From JBHIER01 sp046760705 [NCBI: bacterium] (GTDB lineage: Bacteria; JBHIER01; G020348925), in the NCBI GenBank assembly GCA_046760705.1, contig JBHIER010000118.1, forward strand, positions 1 through 8,514: DNA of 8,514 nt, written 5' to 3'. This document shows positions 5,888 to 8,514 of this stretch, one piece after another. The notes beneath the pieces were generated by a model that was not told the origin of the DNA, ran no database searches, and saw only the letters and a program-made list of their open reading frames with translations. Position numbers and translations under genes: made by a program. Numbering within the stretch: position 1 is the stretch's first letter; each line of letters starts with the position of its first letter.

Positions 5888-6517
5888 TTACTTTTGCACA
5901 ACCTCTCGTCCGGCCCCCAGTTCCTTGGCCACCTGGGCCACCCGCTGCCCCAAAGTTTTGGCCATAGCCAACTCGTCCGCCGAAGGCTCTTTCTCCCCTT
6001 CCATCCCAGCCACCGTGGACGCACCGTAGGGCGTCCCTCCTCCAGTGGTCGTTAGGAGCCGCTGCTCAGAGTAGGGTATCCCGACCACAATCATGCCGTG
6101 ATGCAGGAGCGGCTTAAACATGGAGAAGAGCGTCGTCTCCTGGCCACCATGCAGCGATGCCGTGCTGGTGAATACACCTCCCACCTTGCCGATGAGGGCC
6201 CCCTTGGCCCAGAGCGGCCCGGTCTGGTCAATAAAATTCTCCACCTGGGCGCACATGTTCCCATAGCGCGTGGGCGAACCGAGAACAATAGCCTCATAGT
6301 CTCCCAGCTCCTCAGGCCTGGCCACCTCCACGTCCCTCTGAGCCTCCTTCGCCTCTTTGACGCCCGGAGTCTTTTCAACCACCTCTTGAGGCAGCAAGTC
6401 AGGCACCTGCTTCAGCACACCTTCAACCCCATCTACAGCCCTCACCCCCTCAGCCACAGCCTGAGCCAGCTTAAAAACGTGGCCGTACATGCTGTAATAG
6501 AGCACCAAGACTTTCAT
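5888..6517 (-). CDS. wrbA: NAD(P)H:quinone oxidoreductase, WrbA flavodoxin-like, 209 aa
   Basis: A cytoplasmic FMN enzyme that reduces quinones by two electrons, avoiding semiquinone and superoxide formation. Flavodoxin-fold landmarks are LYYSMYGHVFKLAQAVAEG (6-24, FMN phosphate loop), LGSPTRYGNMCAQVENFIDQ (79-98) and the family-typical GGGTPYGASTVAG (159-171). HHGMIVVGIPY (139-149) is also conserved. Length matches E. coli WrbA (198 aa) with a short extension. The start at 6517 is chosen for the canonical MKVLVLYYS terminus and GGAGGAG about ten bases upstream; a longer frame reaches back into the ferredoxin gene. It follows the ferredoxin by 53 bp and precedes the peroxiredoxin by 12 bp, so the three are almost certainly one operon. 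Confidence 0.92.
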   Translation of the reverse strand: MKVLVLYYSMYGHVFKLAQAVAEGVRAVDGVEGVLKQVPDLLPQEVVEKTPGVKEAKEAQRDVEVARPEELGDYEAIVLGSPTRYGNMCAQVENFIDQTGPLWAKGALIGKVGGVFTSTASLHGGQETTLFSMFKPLLHHGMIVVGIPYSEQRLLTTTGGGTPYGASTVAGMEGEKEPSADELAMAKTLGQRVAQVAKELGAGREVVQK

Positions 6518-6570
6518 GGCCCAATCTCCTCCACTTTTAGATTTGCCTTTAGAACACCGTCCACTGTGTG

Positions 6571-6840
<270 letters not shown>

Positions 6841-6846
6841 TCACGA

Positions 6847-6852
6847 AATATA
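6847..6852 (-). promoter_or_regulatory. -10 element of the ferredoxin-wrbA-peroxiredoxin-sor-bfr operon
   Basis: TATATT on the minus strand, predicting transcription start near 6840-6841 and a leader of about 21 nt with the ribosome site. The hexamer 17 bp upstream (AAGGCT) is a poor -35 box, as expected of a promoter that needs an activator bound at -41.5. Confidence 0.6.
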
Positions 6853-6873
6853 CCCTCAGAAAAAGAATCAGCC

Positions 6874-6889
6874 TTTGACGTAAGTCAAA
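6874..6889. promoter_or_regulatory. CRP/FNR-family operator, HcpR-like
   Basis: TTTGACGTAAGTCAAA is a perfect 6-4-6 dyad. It fits wTTGACnnnnGTCAAw, the consensus I recall for HcpR, a CRP/FNR-family regulator of nitrosative and redox stress genes in Desulfovibrio; classical FNR sites are TTGATnnnnATCAA. Its centre is 41.5 bp upstream of the start site predicted from the TATATT box, the standard class II activator position. It lies between the methyltransferase stop codon and the ferredoxin start. The bound regulator is inferred; no regulator gene is present in the window. Confidence 0.7.
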
Positions 6890-6945
6890 AACGTGGCTTC
6901 TCTGGAAAACTCTCCTGTGCGGCTCTGGGGACGGTGCAGATGGCC

Positions 6946-7959
6946 TCATAAAGGCTCCGCCTTCGCCGCTTCCACCATCCAGGCCTGCTCGGTCAGTTGA
7001 ATTTGCCTCAAATTCCCGAAACCCGCCTCCTTCAACCAACCCTCCACTTGTGTAAAGGTATACGTATCTCCCGCCTGGGTGTTGACCAGCATGTTGATGG
7101 CGAAGAGCAATGTAAAGAGCGGTCCGGATCGATCATCATCGGTGAGAAAGTCCTTGACGACAATGCGGCCGCCCGGATTGAGGGCGTGGAAACATTTGCT
7201 CAACAGAAGCTGGATGTCATCAGGGGAGTGGCTGTGAATAATGTTGGAGAGAAACACCATATCGTATCCACGGCCGATGTCGTCTTTCAAAAAATCCCCG
7301 GCGTGCGTGGTCACCCGATGGGCCACTTTTGCCCGTTCAATCTGCTCCTGGGCAATAGAACACGGATCTGGCAGATCAAAGACGGTTGCCCGCAACTGAG
7401 GGTATTTTTTGGCAAAGGCGATGGCATAGGAGCCCGGTCCACCACCCAAGTCCAAGAGCGTGGTCACACCGGTCAAATCGAGTTTCTCCAACACCTGCTC
7501 AACACTGATCAGCGCGCTGTTGGCCATGGCCAGAATGAAATGGCGAGTCGTCTGCGCCTCCGGCTCTTTAAAAGCAATGGTCAAATCGTCGGCGGGTAAT
7601 CCAGTCCTCATGACCTCCCGCAGGGTGGACCAACTGAACCACAGTCGGTACCGATGGCGGAGACTATCCCCCTGATAGTAGGGAGATCCGGCCACCAATA
7701 GCTCCTTTGACACCTCAGAATTTCTGTAGGTGTTATCGCTCTTCTCCAGGTACCCCATTCCGGCCAAGACATCCAGAAGCATCCGCGTGGGCCTCGGATC
7801 GGTTTGCAACGTGGCCGCCACCTCATCCACGGTCAGACTGCGACCATCAATCTTGGTGAAGAGATCGTACTCATTGGCCACCAGAATGACCTGCGACTGC
7901 ATAAAGACCGAGGCCACGGCGGATAGGTCCTCAACCCTTTTGGCCACGTCTTCCAGCAT
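6946..7959 (-). CDS. SAM-dependent O-methyltransferase-like protein (Methyltransf_2 type), 337 aa
   Basis: The N-terminal third (about 1-90) is a winged-helix dimerisation domain (VANEYDLFTKIDGRSLTVDEV, PRPTRMLLDVLAGMGYLEK). The C-terminal part is a class I methyltransferase: motif I TTLLDLGGGPGSYAIAFAKK (166-185), the acidic ribose-binding residue in VFDLPD (193-198), GDFLKDD (221-227), FLSNIIHSHSPDD (236-248) and LNPGGRIVVKDFL (260-272). The layout is that of plant-type O-methyltransferases and hydroxyneurosporene or acetylserotonin methyltransferases; H242 or H244 could be the catalytic base. The substrate cannot be told. The start at 7959 follows AGGAGG; a longer in-frame extension to 8085 only overlaps the rubrerythrin tail. 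It begins 25 bp after the rubredoxin-domain stop codon, suggesting cotranscription with rubrerythrin. Confidence 0.85.
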   Translation of the reverse strand: MLEDVAKRVEDLSAVASVFMQSQVILVANEYDLFTKIDGRSLTVDEVAATLQTDPRPTRMLLDVLAGMGYLEKSDNTYRNSEVSKELLVAGSPYYQGDSLRHRYRLWFSWSTLREVMRTGLPADDLTIAFKEPEAQTTRHFILAMANSALISVEQVLEKLDLTGVTTLLDLGGGPGSYAIAFAKKYPQLRATVFDLPDPCSIAQEQIERAKVAHRVTTHAGDFLKDDIGRGYDMVFLSNIIHSHSPDDIQLLLSKCFHALNPGGRIVVKDFLTDDDRSGPLFTLLFAINMLVNTQAGDTYTFTQVEGWLKEAGFGNLRQIQLTEQAWMVEAAKAEPL

Positions 7960-7984
7960 CAATAGCCTCCTTTCTCCCAGGTGC

Positions 7985-8086
7985 TCAGAATTTCCTGAAC
8001 TTCTCCTCAGGCGCATTACAGATAGGACACCTGTTAGGAGCATCGCCCTCGACCGTGTAGCCGCATACCTCACAGATATGCACATC
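7985..8086 (-). pseudogene. Rubredoxin domain of rubrerythrin, out of frame with its gene
   Basis: Thirty-three codons starting DVHICEVCGYTVEGDAP and ending APEEKFRKF, then TGA. The motif CxxCG...CPxC is a textbook rubredoxin-like iron site and the normal C-terminus of rubrerythrin. It directly follows the ferritin-like part but in another frame: the DNA reads CTTGGGCGATGTG, where CTTGGCGATGTG would give continuous ...DVTLGDVHICEVCGY. It has no start codon or ribosome site of its own. One surplus G at 8088-8090 therefore separates it from the gene. The intact coding sequence suggests a sequencing or assembly error, or a very recent mutation. Confidence 0.85.
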
Positions 8087-8489
8087 GCCCAAGCGTCACA
8101 TCCTCCCCAGCCTCAACCGCCTGCTTGGCCTTCTGGTACATGGCCGCGTGGATCTTCTCAGCCTCCAGGGCTCCGTAGATACTCCTCTCAGCACCTTTCT
8201 CCCCCTGTAGTTTGGCCACTGCATCGTAGGCCGGATACATCTCCTCCACTTCAAAGGTCTCTCCCTCTATGGCTGCCTGCAAATTAGCCGGGGTTTCGGC
8301 GAAGTCACCCAATGTTTTGAAATGGTTGGTAGCATGAACTTGCTCGGCGAAGGCTATGGCCCGAAAGAGCCGGGCCACGTTCCCTTTCCCCTCCTCTTCC
8401 GCCTTGTCGGCGAAAATCAAATACCGCATGTGGGCCTGGCTCTCTCCGGCAAAGGCCGCCCTCAGATTTTGCTCAGTCATCAGTTTCAC
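8070..8489 (-). CDS. rbr: Rubrerythrin, ferritin-like domain (frameshifted before the rubredoxin domain)
   Basis: Rubrerythrin is a cytoplasmic peroxidase that reduces H2O2 to water at a diiron site fed by its rubredoxin domain. Here the ferritin-like part is complete: FAGESQAHMRY (E16), AEQVHATNH (E49-x2-H52), the E75-E83 glutamates in IEGETFEVEE, and EAEKIH (E111-x2-H114). The GTG at 8489 is chosen as start because AGGAGGTGA sits seven bases upstream; the ATG three codons later is too far from it. At codon 134-135 an extra G shifts the frame, giving a foreign tail RCAYL and a stop at 8070. With one G removed the protein would be 167 aa, the usual short-rubrerythrin length, ending at 7985. 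If the shift is real, the enzyme lacks its own electron relay and would depend on an external rubredoxin-like donor. Confidence 0.88.
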   Translation of the reverse strand: MKLMTEQNLRAAFAGESQAHMRYLIFADKAEEEGKGNVARLFRAIAFAEQVHATNHFKTLGDFAETPANLQAAIEGETFEVEEMYPAYDAVAKLQGEKGAERSIYGALEAEKIHAAMYQKAKQAVEAGEDVTLGRCAYL

Positions 8490-8514
8490 GATATCACCTC
8501 CTTTCACTTTAATT

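Overview
This 8.5 kb window comes from a strictly anaerobic bacterium. Every gene I can support lies on the minus strand, so transcription runs from high to low coordinates. The gene set is typical of anaerobes that keep oxygen, superoxide and peroxide in check: rubrerythrin, superoxide reductase, desulforedoxin, bacterioferritin-like and other ferritin-like diiron proteins, a peroxiredoxin, WrbA and an 8Fe ferredoxin. The combination, the strong AGGAGGTGA-type ribosome sites and an HcpR/FNR-like operator fit a Desulfobacterota-like (deltaproteobacterial) organism. The lineage is an inference; no rRNA or other taxonomic marker is present.

Layout in the direction of transcription. (1) 8489-6946: rubrerythrin, whose rubredoxin tail is out of frame by one base, followed 25 bp later by an O-methyltransferase-like gene. 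(2) 6819-4549: a YfhL/Alvin-type ferredoxin, wrbA, a peroxiredoxin with an in-frame TGA at its peroxidatic cysteine, a desulforedoxin-less superoxide reductase and a short bacterioferritin-like gene. The gaps are 53, 12, 47 and 26 bp. A perfect 16-bp dyad TTTGACGTAAGTCAAA lies upstream, centred 41.5 bp before the start site predicted from a TATATT -10 box. (3) 4387-2171: aspartate ammonia-lyase and a ZIP-family metal transporter. (4) 1911-867: two ferritin-like diiron proteins. (5) 433-1: a 38-residue desulforedoxin missed by length-limited ORF calling, then the start of a fifth ferritin-like protein that runs off the window.

The genes form a plausible pathway. Superoxide reductase makes peroxide without releasing oxygen. 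The peroxiredoxin and rubrerythrin remove the peroxide. Ferredoxin, desulforedoxin and the rubredoxin domain could carry electrons. The ferritin-like proteins handle iron and may reduce oxygen or peroxide. WrbA does two-electron quinone reduction and the ZIP protein imports divalent metal.

The most notable observation is the peroxiredoxin. The reading frame continues with clear family homology on both sides of one TGA, which sits exactly where the catalytic cysteine belongs in the motif P-x3-T-x2-C, and the protein has no other cysteine. A stem-loop with a G-starting loop follows at a distance suitable for a bacterial SECIS, so I read it as a selenocysteine peroxiredoxin.

Non-coding content: the 433-bp gap between desulforedoxin and the diiron pair (434-866) holds a 225-bp MITE-like element with 17-bp terminal inverted repeats and a perfect 6-bp target duplication. 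The 259-bp gap at 1912-2170 holds a second, diverged inverted repeat and a small dyad. I see no tRNA, rRNA, CRISPR array or transposase gene.
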